From Leptospira barantonii (GTDB lineage Bacteria; Spirochaetota; Leptospiria; Leptospirales; Leptospiraceae), in the NCBI RefSeq assembly GCF_002811925.1, contig NZ_NPDS01000008.1, forward strand, positions 1 to 64,000: DNA of 64,000 nucleotides, in the 5' to 3' direction. Under the pieces are notes generated by a model. That model saw nothing but the letters and a program-made list of their open reading frames with translations. It made no database searches and was not told the origin of the DNA. Both the position numbers and the translations under genes were made by a program. Shown one piece after another: positions 15,108 through 35,216 of the stretch. Within the stretch, counting starts at the first letter, position 1. Every line of letters begins with the position of its first letter.

Positions 15108-15313
15108 TTGGAATTTTCCTCCGATAAAAAGTGATTCACAGTGTACATCCGAGGAATTTACGCAAGAAGAATCGAAAAATGCGACAGTCTGATCTTTGAA
15201 ATTACATTCAATATTTATAAATTAATATTTGTGAATAAATCGTATTTTGGACGCGTTAGAATTCAGGGTTTAAATCTGAAGAGTTGCATATAAGTTGAAG
15301 ACGACTGCGATTT

Positions 15314-15331
15314 TTTCTAAAATTTTAGAAA
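15314..15331. promoter_or_regulatory. Perfect 18-bp palindrome upstream of the barrel-cyclase operon
   Basis: TTTCTAAAATTTTAGAAA is an exact 18-base palindrome in the 258-base gap (15108-15365) between the UPF0598 gene and the first barrel gene. No T-run follows it on the minus strand, so it is not an obvious terminator. It could be an operator. The rest of the gap is AT-rich, with a second AATATT repeat pair near 15210-15229, and no open frame is apparent. Confidence 0.35.
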
Positions 15332-15365
15332 GATTGATATATTCTTAAAACTGAATATACTCTGT

Positions 15366-15803
15366 TTACTTTTCGGACAAGGGGTAGGTGCGGTTTTCAA
15401 AAACAAATTCGAGCTTTCCGTGAACGTTTGTAATTCGTTTGGAAAATTCAAGAAGCAATTCGGAGGAAAAAGTTCCCCATTCCTCAAGAGGCGCGGGATG
15501 AATTAAGGATTCTTCGCGGATTTTTAAATTCTCGGGTTGAAAAAACACCGAAAGATTCGGTGAATAATACAGTTTACCATTCTCCAGTTTTTTAAAAACA
15601 AAAACCGTAGTCGCGGGTTGGATGAAATTCCATTCTCCGTTGCAAACCGACAGAAATGGATATTCGGAATGTTCTCCCGTATCGTTCTTACGAATTCTTT
15701 CGTTGAAAAAATCCAGAAATTCCGGATCCTTCAATTCGGAAGAATCGTGAAAGAGCCTTCCTCTTCCGTCGAGTCGATAAAAATAGGTTCTTCTCTGCCT
15801 CAT
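15366..15803 (-). CDS. UPF0598 (DUF4505) family protein
   Basis: 145 residues from the ATG at 15803. A longer open frame runs back through tRNA-Cys and into tRNA-Leu, which cannot be coding, so the internal start is right. Motifs match UPF0598: RRTYFYRLDGRGRLF near the N-terminus, then FFNERIRKN, EYPFLSVCNGEWNFI and FQPENLKI. The family is best known from eukaryotic proteins such as human C8orf82, with scattered bacterial members; its function is unknown. It is divergent from the tRNA genes, about 50 bases away, and has no operon partner. Confidence 0.78.
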   Translation of the reverse strand: MRQRRTYFYRLDGRGRLFHDSSELKDPEFLDFFNERIRKNDTGEHSEYPFLSVCNGEWNFIQPATTVFVFKKLENGKLYYSPNLSVFFQPENLKIREESLIHPAPLEEWGTFSSELLLEFSKRITNVHGKLEFVFENRTYPLSEK

Positions 15804-15816
15804 AAAGACTTTTCTA

Positions 15817-15925
<109 letters not shown>

Positions 15926-15939
15926 CATCGCTTTGAATC

Positions 15940-16027
<88 letters not shown>

Positions 16028-16043
16028 CGATTCTCGGACGTGT

Positions 16044-18167
<2,124 letters not shown>

Positions 18168-18188
18168 AAAAAACCAATGACAGAGAAA

Positions 18189-18219
<31 letters not shown>

Positions 18220-18241
18220 GTTCCGGGAATCAATCGAACAG

Positions 18242-19114
18242 ATGGGAAAATCAATTCCAACCAAGAAAAAGAAGACAGCAAAAAAAACGCAAACCCCCGA
18301 TTCCACGTCGGGAATCAAACTTTCGGTCGCAATCATCACATACAACGAAGAAAAGAACATCGGTCCCTGCATCGATTCTTGTTTGGACATAGCCGATGAG
18401 ATCGTGATTTTGGATTCGGTCAGCACGGACAAAACCGAAAAGATCTCCAAGTCCTATCCTTCCGTGAAATTTTATAAACAGAAATTCAAAGGTCATATCG
18501 AACAGAAGAACGACGCGATCGCTCTTTGTAAATTCGATTGGATTCTTTCTTTGGACGCCGATGAAAGGGTTTCACCCGAACTCAAAAATTCGATTCTTAC
18601 CTTCAAACAAAAGAAAGACGACGAAACCGTAAACGGATTTCAAGTTTCGCGTTTGACCTTTCACATGGGACGATTCATCCGTTTCGGCGGCTGGTATCCT
18701 CAATACCGTTATCGAATCTTTCGAAAGGGAAGCGCGGTCTGGGTCGGAGAAAATCCGCACGATTATATCAGCATCCGTGGAAAAGGAAATAAAATCCACG
18801 GGGACATCATTCACTATAGTTTTCGAGATCTTACACATCAGGTCAATACGATCAATCAGTTCTCCTCGATCGTCGCTTATACAAGACAAAAAAAGGGAAA
18901 AAAATTCTCGAGTTTAAGAACGATTTATAAACCGTTTTCCAAGTTCATGGAAACGTATTTTTTTAAGTTCGGATTTTTGGACGGCTTTCCGGGTTGGGTC
19001 ATTGCGGTTTCTTCGGCATATTCAACTTTTCTAAAGGACGCAAAACAATACGAGCTGGAAAACGGAATGGTGGAACGCCCTTCCAACGTGAAAGAGGACT
19101 ATGGGCGCGGTTAA
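18242..19114 (+). CDS. Family 2 glycosyltransferase, WaaE/KdtX-like
   Basis: 290 residues. After a Lys-rich N-terminus (about 1-25), a GT-A domain starts with LSVAIITYNEEKNI. LDADER is the DXD metal motif, and FRKGSAVWVGENPHDYI is typical of the WaaE/KdtX branch that adds sugars to LPS inner core. The C-terminal region (FKFGFLDGFPGWVIAVSSAYSTFLK) resembles an amphipathic membrane contact segment. It overlaps the next gene by 14 bases and lies upstream of gmhA, so a core heptose or related sugar acceptor is plausible. Donor and acceptor are not identifiable. Confidence 0.88.
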   Translation: MGKSIPTKKKKTAKKTQTPDSTSGIKLSVAIITYNEEKNIGPCIDSCLDIADEIVILDSVSTDKTEKISKSYPSVKFYKQKFKGHIEQKNDAIALCKFDWILSLDADERVSPELKNSILTFKQKKDDETVNGFQVSRLTFHMGRFIRFGGWYPQYRYRIFRKGSAVWVGENPHDYISIRGKGNKIHGDIIHYSFRDLTHQVNTINQFSSIVAYTRQKKGKKFSSLRTIYKPFSKFMETYFFKFGFLDGFPGWVIAVSSAYSTFLKDAKQYELENGMVERPSNVKEDYGRG

Positions 19115-19877
19115 GACTTTTTTCTCAAAGTTTCTTTCGATTTTTAAACGGAAGAAAAGAAAAAAAGGTCCCGAAGAAGAAACACCTCCGGTCCGGGAAA
19201 GTTACGGTTATAAAAGGGAACTCGCGGAACTTCGGGAAAAGGCGGATCGTTTTTTCGTCACGAGAAAAAAAACGGGCGGGGTCGTTCACGAAACGAAATA
19301 TTATAAACTTCTAAAGAACGGTCCTAAGCTGTTTCGTCTCGAAGGAAAAGAAAAATCGGGAAGGGAATATTCTCTCGTAGTCAGCACCGGAAATTTTTTG
19401 AGCGCACAAGGTGATAAGATCAGCGGGGTCGTTTTTGTTCCGGAAGCCGAACTCAATCGAATTCTTTCCTATGAACATTCCGATTTAAAGAGCGTGTTTT
19501 CCAGATTTCAACCCGAAGGAATCGACGAGGATTTAAAAGTTTTGTATGGAGAAACCGGTTCCTCCCAAGAAACCTGGAAAGACTTTTATAACTGGGAACC
19601 GTTTTGGAAACAACAGGTATTCATCCGTTTAAAACCGAACATCATCGGAATTCTTCTCGTGTATATGGGCGCAGACTTCGAACAATTTTTTCAGTCTAAC
19701 TCTACAAAACGACTGAAGAGCATCATCTCGGATGAGTTGTATTTTTTAAACGTGAGCGGAAATCAAAAGGAGAATTCTCCGTATACGGAGAATCTTTCCC
19801 TTCAGGATTTCGAAAAGGCAAAGAAAGAATTTTTTCAAGTACTCGAACTGATTCGAAAAAAAAGAGGAACAAACTAA
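19101..19877 (+). CDS. Hypothetical protein between glycosyltransferase and gmhA
   Basis: 258 residues. The N-terminus is very basic and slightly hydrophobic ([16 protein letters not shown]), suggesting a peripheral membrane contact rather than a signal peptide. The rest is mixed alpha/beta, with aromatic-rich [23 protein letters not shown] recognise no family. It overlaps the glycosyltransferase stop by 14 bases and ends 2 bases before gmhA, so it belongs to the surface-sugar operon. A regulatory or assembly role is inference only. Confidence 0.72.
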   Translation: MGAVKTFFSKFLSIFKRKKRKKGPEEETPPVRESYGYKRELAELREKADRFFVTRKKTGGVVHETKYYKLLKNGPKLFRLEGKEKSGREYSLVVSTGNFLSAQGDKISGVVFVPEAELNRILSYEHSDLKSVFSRFQPEGIDEDLKVLYGETGSSQETWKDFYNWEPFWKQQVFIRLKPNIIGILLVYMGADFEQFFQSNSTKRLKSIISDELYFLNVSGNQKENSPYTENLSLQDFEKAKKEFFQVLELIRKKRGTN

Positions 19878-19878
19878 G

Positions 19879-20466
<588 letters not shown>

Positions 20467-20473
20467 AAGTTCT

Positions 20474-21244
20474 TTGGCGAATTCTCCCGTAATCGAAATT
20501 TCCAATCTCAAGGTTTCCACACCGGGGCATCATATCCTAAAAGGAATCGATTTCACTTTGAATTCGGGCGAGGTTCATTGTATCGTGGGAGAATCGGGAA
20601 GCGGCAAATCCACGTTCGCATCCTGTCTTTTGGGAATGACGGATAAGGAACTTTTTCAAAGGTCCGATCGTTTTTCGTTGTTAGGTCAGGATTCCCGTTA
20701 TCTGACCGAAAGAGAATGGCAAACCCTGCGCGGAAAAAAAATCGCCTTGGTTCCGCAAAATCCGATCTGGGGATTTCATCCGTATCGAAAGACGGGATCT
20801 CAAATTATCGAAGCGTTCTCCTTAACGAACCCGGAGATCGCCGAAAAAAAGAAAATTCTTCCCTTACTCGAATCGATTCAAATCGCCGATCCGCAAAAGG
20901 CTTTTGATTCCCTTCCGAGCCGCCTTTCCGGAGGAGAAAGACAGAGAATTCTCATTCTTCTCGCGGTTTATTCCGGGGCCGGGATTGTAGTCGCCGACGA
21001 ACCCACGGCCGCCCTCGATCCGATCAGCGAGGCGGAGGTTCTCAAACTATTGATGAAATTCAGAAAGGAAAAGGGACTTTCTCTCATTTTTATCACACAC
21101 GAAATCCCAATCGTGAAGGCGTTGGCCGATACTATAAGTATCCTCTATCAAGGGGATTGGGCCGAAGTTCTCAAGAGACCGACTCGCGGTGAGTGGATTC
21201 TCCGATCACCGTACGGAAAAAAACTGTTTGAACAAGGAACCTGA
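20474..21244 (+). CDS. Opp/Dpp-type ABC transporter ATPase, without permease
   Basis: 256 residues with a TTG start 7 bases after gmhA. It has Walker A GESGSGKS (about 38-45), a Q-loop in VPQNP, the signature LSGGERQR, Walker B IVVADEPTAALDP and an H-loop THE. The arrangement matches DppD/NikD-like ATPases of peptide or nickel importers, but at 256 residues it lacks much of the C-terminal peptide-transporter extension. No permease or binding protein lies nearby, so it may energise a complex encoded elsewhere. Confidence 0.82.
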   Translation: MANSPVIEISNLKVSTPGHHILKGIDFTLNSGEVHCIVGESGSGKSTFASCLLGMTDKELFQRSDRFSLLGQDSRYLTEREWQTLRGKKIALVPQNPIWGFHPYRKTGSQIIEAFSLTNPEIAEKKKILPLLESIQIADPQKAFDSLPSRLSGGERQRILILLAVYSGAGIVVADEPTAALDPISEAEVLKLLMKFRKEKGLSLIFITHEIPIVKALADTISILYQGDWAEVLKRPTRGEWILRSPYGKKLFEQGT

Positions 21245-21260
21245 TCTATAAGATAGTCGA

Positions 21261-22721
21261 GTGCCAACGATGGGTTATGCGGTTCTCCTAACACTGATTT
21301 TATTTTCTGCTCCGCTTTTTGCGCAGAAGTCTCCGTTTGTCATGGAAGACGCGGACTCTTCATCCTTTCCGACCGTACAACTTTTCATTCGGGATAAAAA
21401 ACAATTTCCTATGGAACGGGAGAATTTTCTGATCCGAGAATCCAGAGGATCGGAAACAAGAACCGTATTGCGGCCGAGGGTTCTCCGAAAAGAAGGAAGT
21501 CGTCCGGTTCATTCCGTTTTTTTAGTTCAATCGGGAACCTCACTCGAAGAGAATAATTTCAACACTCGATTCCTTCAAAAAGTGGTTCAGGCTTCCGGGG
21601 AGGAAGACCATTTCAGTTTTATCTTTTTTTCGGACGATCTTCTTGTGGTCGAAAAGGATTTAGACAGACAAGCCGCGCTCGCAAAGGCGAGAGTTCCCGG
21701 TTCTCTTAGCAATCGCAACACGGGAACCAACCTCGATCTAGTATTCCAAAAAGTGAATGCGATTTTAACGGGAGAATCCTATCTTTCGCTTCTTGTTTCC
21801 GACAACGACTACAGACTTCCACCCGGACTCAGACAAGGATTGTCCACCGGCGGTTTGCCTTTGCAGGTGATCGGTCGACGCAACGTTTCTAATTACGAAC
21901 TCGTTCGGATCTACGGCGGAGATTTTTACGACGTGGAGTCTCAGGACTTTCTCTCCAAGTTCTTAACGGATTTGGAATACTTTCACAAACATCCTGCGGA
22001 AGTCCGATATGATTCTCCATTTCAAAACGATTTTTGGAAAGGAGAAGGGGATTTTATCCGAGGGGACTGGGAATCTTCCAAGGGTGGAAAATTCACGTTC
22101 ACATACAAACCTGGAGTTGTAAAACAACTTCGTTTTGTGTTTTTAAGTCCCGGTGTTTTTCTTCCTACGATCGGATTTCTGCTCATTCTCACCTTGATCG
22201 GATTGATCCTATTGTTCCGACGCGAGAAAGGAGAACCCGAAGAAATTCCCGACCGGGTGAGCGGAGAAGCCGAACGAAGATTTCACGCGAGGGGAGAAGA
22301 ACGGGAAGTATATCAAAGAATGTACGGGGATCAGTTTCATTCTTCCCCGTATGCGAACCCCGAGGGAGTTTACGTTTCCCGTTCCTTGCCGGTGAGCGAG
22401 TCCGAATTCGATGCGGCGGAAGCCTATGATCTTGCGACTCTGATTCAAAAAGAAGGAAGATCTCCCGGCAAACAGGTTCCGATCCGTAAGGCGGAAACCA
22501 CTCTTGGCAACGGAGAATTTTCCGACGTTCTCGTTGCCGATCCGGGGGTCAGCAAACTCCACGCGAGAATTCGCAAGATCAAAAACCGTTTCGTGTTGTA
22601 TGATTTGATTTCCGACGCGGGAACTTATTTAAACGGAAAGAAAATTCTAAGACCGAGGGTCCTTTACGATTTCGACGAGATCAGCCTCGGGAAAACGGTC
22701 TACGTTTTTCGCGCCCGTTAG
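21261..22721 (+). CDS. Membrane protein with VWA-like outer and FHA inner domain
   Basis: 486 residues from GTG at 21261, or 483 from the ATG at 21270. A signal peptide (to about 22) is followed by an outer region (about 75-255) resembling a von Willebrand A fold (VFLVQSGTSLEENN, FIFFSDDL, YLSLLVSDND). One membrane helix lies at about 296-318, a basic stop-transfer segment follows, and an FHA domain ends the protein (about 405-486, with LGNGEFSDVLVADPGVSKLHARI and GTYLNGKKI). FHA domains bind phosphothreonine. The layout suggests a receptor linking an outside event to a kinase pathway; no Ser/Thr kinase is seen nearby. The VWA assignment is less certain than the FHA. Confidence 0.8.
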   Translation: MPTMGYAVLLTLILFSAPLFAQKSPFVMEDADSSSFPTVQLFIRDKKQFPMERENFLIRESRGSETRTVLRPRVLRKEGSRPVHSVFLVQSGTSLEENNFNTRFLQKVVQASGEEDHFSFIFFSDDLLVVEKDLDRQAALAKARVPGSLSNRNTGTNLDLVFQKVNAILTGESYLSLLVSDNDYRLPPGLRQGLSTGGLPLQVIGRRNVSNYELVRIYGGDFYDVESQDFLSKFLTDLEYFHKHPAEVRYDSPFQNDFWKGEGDFIRGDWESSKGGKFTFTYKPGVVKQLRFVFLSPGVFLPTIGFLLILTLIGLILLFRREKGEPEEIPDRVSGEAERRFHARGEEREVYQRMYGDQFHSSPYANPEGVYVSRSLPVSESEFDAAEAYDLATLIQKEGRSPGKQVPIRKAETTLGNGEFSDVLVADPGVSKLHARIRKIKNRFVLYDLISDAGTYLNGKKILRPRVLYDFDEISLGKTVYVFRAR

Positions 22722-22856
22722 AATTTTTCATTCTTCCAAATTCATTCTCCATGGCTTACAATAGATCCGGGTAGACGAAAAGACCCGATGTTCCGACGAT
22801 GGAAATACGACGGATATCCTTTCTCAATTGCGAGAAAAAAATCCAATCCACAAAGT

Positions 22857-22875
22857 CCGAAAGAATTTCTTTCGG
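22857..22875 (+). promoter_or_regulatory. Hairpin overlapping the leuC ribosome binding region
   Basis: CCGAAAGA (22857-22864) pairs with TCTTTCGG (22868-22875) across a 3-base loop. The right arm ends in the first bases of GGGGAG (22874-22879), the likely Shine-Dalgarno of leuC. It could limit ribosome access. The 170-base leader also holds TTTCTC/GAGAAA and GGGT/ACCC repeats. I see no T-box or other riboswitch. Confidence 0.35.
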
Positions 22876-22891
22876 GGAGTATTAGAATCCA

Positions 22892-24289
<1,398 letters not shown>

Positions 24290-24311
24290 TCGATAGGAAT
24301 ATAAGAATATT

Positions 24312-24942
<631 letters not shown>

Positions 24943-24947
24943 TACCT

Positions 24948-27852
<2,905 letters not shown>

Positions 27853-27859
<7 letters not shown>

Positions 27860-27960
27860 GGAGCTAAATTGCTGTAGATAGCGGAGCGAAATCGAAAGTT
27901 CTTTGCGAAGCAAAGATAATCCCATAGAGAGCCAAATTGCTAGCGAGCAACGGAGTCTCA
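27853..27960. repeat. Imperfect 68-base direct repeat after the helicase gene
   Basis: CCCATAGGGAGCTAAATTGC at 27853 and CCCATAGAGAGCCAAATTGC at 27921 start two units about 68 bases apart, each followed by an AGCG/GGAG-rich stretch; CCTTAGGGAGTG near 28000 may be a third remnant. No plausible gene lies in 27860-28265; the whole stretch consists of these units and the element at 28035-28262. Confidence 0.6.
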
Positions 27961-28034
27961 CGAGCGGCTTTCAACGCAGTTAAAATCATCCTACGCGATC
28001 CTTAGGGAGTGTTATGCTCATACATTTCGCTGAC

Positions 28035-28262
28035 TTTGTCGGAGTTCCGACGAACGCCGTGAATCGGAATTTTACTTTACTAAATTAGAATTTTCTGATA
28101 TAGCAAAATCCTCGCAAAATGCCCACCTGAACTCAGCGAGTCGCTCTCTACGGATCGCTCCTCACCCCTCTACCCAAAAAACTCAGCGCGTAGCTTTCCT
28201 ACGGGGTGCTATGCGGGGTGGGGCGCCATTCCGCTACAGATCTTGTCGGAACCCCGACAAAT
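28035..28262. repeat. Palindrome-bounded intergenic element, copy B
   Basis: It begins with a near-palindrome, GTCGGA-GT-TCCGAC (28038-28051), and ends with TTGTCGG / CCGACAA around a 4-base centre (28243-28260), three bases off the minus-strand gene that ends at 28266. The 22 bases at 28082-28103 are identical to 10188-10209 in copy A, at nearly the same distance from the left end. Between them lies an extra internal repeat, described at 28131-28210, that copy A lacks. Confidence 0.7.
28131..28210. repeat. 50-base-period direct repeat inside element B
   Basis: ACTCAGCGAGTCGCTCTCTA (28131) and ACTCAGCGCGTAGCTTTCCT (28181) are related 30-base units 50 bases apart; both continue into TACGG and CGCT/GTGCT. 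They suggest a local duplication within the element. Confidence 0.6.
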
Positions 28263-28265
28263 CCA

Positions 28266-28898
28266 TCACCATTTCAAAATATTCTTAAATAGAAAAAAGC
28301 CAAAGCCGAAAAATCCAAGACTTGAAAAGACGTGAGAGACAAGAATATGAAACGAAGATTGATCGCTACAAACGAATTTCAAACAGAAGTTCGCAAGAGC
28401 CAGACTGAATACGGAAAGTACCGCGGCCGCTAAAACCGGATTTCCCGGTTTGCCCATTCTCAAGATTAAAATTCCGCTTCCGGCCAAAAGAAGACTCGTA
28501 AGAAAAAGAATCAGCCAACATCTACCGATATGGGTATGGATTTCGTGATCCGCGATCAGGTCCCAAGCGAACATTCCCACGGAATAAAGAATCCAAAGAA
28601 ACGCCAGAAGAAGAGGGAAACGAGCCGCCTTGGTAAACGATTCTTCCGGAAAACGCAACTGAGATAAAATCCAAAACGAATACGATGCGATCAGAGTGAT
28701 CCAAAGAAAATCGGGAAACAAAGTCGGAATATGAATCAAACGGCTTGTGAGCGGAAACAAGGAAAGAAGATACAAAGAAAGAATGACCGCAAAGACCGGA
28801 CCTAAAATCGCGAACCAATTCCGATCATACTTTCGAGTCGGAGTTTCTTCGGCCATTCTTTGAATCAAGGATTCGGTTGTTTCATCTTTACGAGGCAT
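28266..28898 (-). CDS. NrsF-like anti-sigma membrane protein
   Basis: 210 residues from the ATG at 28898; an in-frame TTG at 28964 would add 22, without a clear ribosome site for either. A cytoplasmic N-terminus (TTESLIQRMAEETPTRKYD) is followed by six predicted membrane segments, with a Cys- and His-containing core (HTHIGRCW, LKFVCSD, FHILVSH). This matches DUF1109/NrsF proteins, which hold ECF sigma factors at the membrane. An ECF sigma gene lies divergently 162 bases away. The pairing makes the assignment much stronger than sequence alone. NrsF genes are more often co-directional with their sigma, so the divergence is a little unusual. Confidence 0.72.
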   Translation of the reverse strand: MPRKDETTESLIQRMAEETPTRKYDRNWFAILGPVFAVILSLYLLSLFPLTSRLIHIPTLFPDFLWITLIASYSFWILSQLRFPEESFTKAARFPLLLAFLWILYSVGMFAWDLIADHEIHTHIGRCWLILFLTSLLLAGSGILILRMGKPGNPVLAAAVLSVFSLALANFCLKFVCSDQSSFHILVSHVFSSLGFFGFGFFLFKNILKW

Positions 28899-28972
28899 CT
28901 TTTGCACACTATCTTCGGAAATTTTCCAATTTTCAAGAATGGTTGGACAATAATTTCTTCCCAATTCAAACT

Positions 28973-28996
28973 GGAACGGATCGATTTCAACTTGTT
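28973..28996 (+). promoter_or_regulatory. Possible ECF-type promoter of the sigma gene
   Basis: GGAAC (28973-28977), then 16 bases, then GTT (28994-28996) resembles GGAAC-N16/17-GTT promoters recognised by many ECF sigmas. It would give a leader of about 55 bases before the ATG at 29061 and suggests autoregulation. Confidence 0.3.
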
Positions 28997-29051
28997 ACAG
29001 ACGCATCCAAGTTCGTAGGACCGTCTCTTATCTATTCGAAGGTTCTTAGCA

Positions 29052-29618
<567 letters not shown>

Positions 29619-29651
29619 CAAAACGGCGACGAAAATCGTCCAAGGATTAGC

Positions 29652-33462
<3,811 letters not shown>

Positions 33463-33482
33463 AACGATTCGACCGGGATCCG

Positions 33483-35216
33483 ATGAAACAAATCACACTT
33501 CGTATCGTTCTGATACTTTTACTCTTCTCTTGCAGAGAAGCTCCTCTTACCGTGGAAGGAAAAAGTATTTCCACGGATTTACTCGTAACTCCTTCTCACC
33601 TCAGAAAACACACCGATTACTTCAGCGAAAGTAAGAATCTAATGATCGCCACCGATTCTCAGGAAGCGACTCAAGCCGGAATCGAAGTCGGTAAGTTGGG
33701 CGGGAATGTCGTGGACGTAGTTGTCGCGGCCTCCTTTGCGATTTCCGTGACAAGACCGCATTCTACCGGGCTCGGAGGCGGCGGATTTCTCGTTCTTTAT
33801 CTAAAGGATTTTTCGGAACCGATCGCGTTCGATTTTAGGGAAAGGGCGCCTAACGCGGCTTCGAGAAATATGTACAAACGAAAACCGAAAGAGGATTCTC
33901 TTCTCGGGTTTAGAGCGGTGGGTGTTCCGGGTAACGTTGCCGGTCTTGTACAAATTCAAAAACGATACGGAAAACTTCCTTTAAAAACCGTGATCGCTCC
34001 CGCGATCCGTTTGGCCGAGAATGGGTTTCCGGTTTACCCAGATCTTCAATCTGCGATTCAAAAATCTTCCAAGGACATGGACGATGAGATGAAATCGATC
34101 TTTCTTTCGGGAGGAAAGATTCCTGAAATCAAAAGTCTTTTGGTTCAAAAGGATTTGGCGGGTTCTTTAAAATTGATCGCCGAAACCGGAGAGAAAGAAT
34201 TTTATCACGGAAAGATCGCAAACGCGATTACAACCGCTATGAAAACGAACGGCGGCCTCGTAACCGCGCAGGATCTGAGCGGATTTAAGGTGATCGAAAA
34301 GAAAACCTTAAAAACGTCTTATCGCGGTTATACGATTTACACGATGCCTCCTCCTTCTTCGGGGGTTCATCTTCTGACTATGTTGTCCATGGTGGAAACA
34401 AAACCTTTGAAGGAAACCTACGAAAAAGATCCGGTCTTATATTATCATTTTCTAACGGAAGTGATGCGTAGAGGTTATGCGGATCGTGCGATTCTCGGAG
34501 GAGACCCTACATTTACAAAGATTCCCATCGATCGACTTCTTTCCAAAAAATACGCGGAAGAAAAAGTTTCCGATTTTGATCCAAAGTTCGCTTCGAGCAG
34601 TTCTTCTTTTTTGAAAACCTTGAACTTCGGTTTGGAATCTCCTCAGACCACACATATTTCCGTGATGGATAAGGATGGAAATTCCGTTTCGACGACTCAA
34701 TCGATCAACTTTCGTTTCGGCGCATCCGTAATGGCTCCCGGAACGGGAATCGTTCTCAACGATACGATGGACGATTTCAGCCGCGCCCCCGGAGAACCGA
34801 ACGTATACGGTTTGATCGGCGCGGAAGCGAATTCCATTCTTCCTAAAAAAACTCCTTTGAGCAGTATGTCTCCGACGATCGTCTTTAAAGGAAAAGAACC
34901 CTTTCTGGCAACGGGAGCGCCGGGAGGTTCTTATATCGTCAACGCGGTCTTACAATCCTTGATCTACAATCTGGATCTGAATCTTACCTTATACGAATCC
35001 GTAGCAAGGGGAAGGGTTCATCATCAATTTTTTCCGGACGCGGTCTTTATCGAAAAATCGGTAAACGAAAGAAACGTCTTTGACGGTCTTTCTTCCCGGA
35101 AGCACGATATTCGAATCGCTCCGAACTTTGCGAAACTATTCTCCGTCAAAAGAGAGAATGGAATGCTCTACGGGGCTTCCGATCCACGTGGAGAAGGGGC
35201 CACAGGCGGACTTTGA
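33483..35216 (+). CDS. ggt: Gamma-glutamyltransferase, lipoprotein
   Basis: 577 residues. It has a short signal peptide with lipobox LLLFSC, so it is probably anchored to a membrane, unlike soluble periplasmic GGT of E. coli. Catalytic Thr389 in QTTHISVMDKDGN should be the autocleavage nucleophile. The substrate arginine region is FDFRERAPNAA, and GTGIVLNDTMDDFS and the GG loop TGAPGGSYI are conserved. GGT hydrolyses or transfers the glutamyl group of glutathione outside the cytoplasm. It is overlapped by gshA (TTGA), so degradation and synthesis of glutathione share an operon. Confidence 0.95.
   Translation: MKQITLRIVLILLLFSCREAPLTVEGKSISTDLLVTPSHLRKHTDYFSESKNLMIATDSQEATQAGIEVGKLGGNVVDVVVAASFAISVTRPHSTGLGGGGFLVLYLKDFSEPIAFDFRERAPNAASRNMYKRKPKEDSLLGFRAVGVPGNVAGLVQIQKRYGKLPLKTVIAPAIRLAENGFPVYPDLQSAIQKSSKDMDDEMKSIFLSGGKIPEIKSLLVQKDLAGSLKLIAETGEKEFYHGKIANAITTAMKTNGGLVTAQDLSGFKVIEKKTLKTSYRGYTIYTMPPPSSGVHLLTMLSMVETKPLKETYEKDPVLYYHFLTEVMRRGYADRAILGGDPTFTKIPIDRLLSKKYAEEKVSDFDPKFASSSSSFLKTLNFGLESPQTTHISVMDKDGNSVSTTQSINFRFGASVMAPGTGIVLNDTMDDFSRAPGEPNVYGLIGAEANSILPKKTPLSSMSPTIVFKGKEPFLATGAPGGSYIVNAVLQSLIYNLDLNLTLYESVARGRVHHQFFPDAVFIEKSVNERNVFDGLSSRKHDIRIAPNFAKLFSVKRENGMLYGASDPRGEGATGGL

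Noticed and set aside
22722..22891. T-box or leucine attenuator before leuC
   Set aside because: No leucine-codon-rich leader peptide, no T-box motif and no terminator/antiterminator pair found.
27860..28265. Hidden gene or insertion sequence in the largest gap
   Set aside because: No plausible open frame, no transposase remnant; the stretch is explained by repeats.
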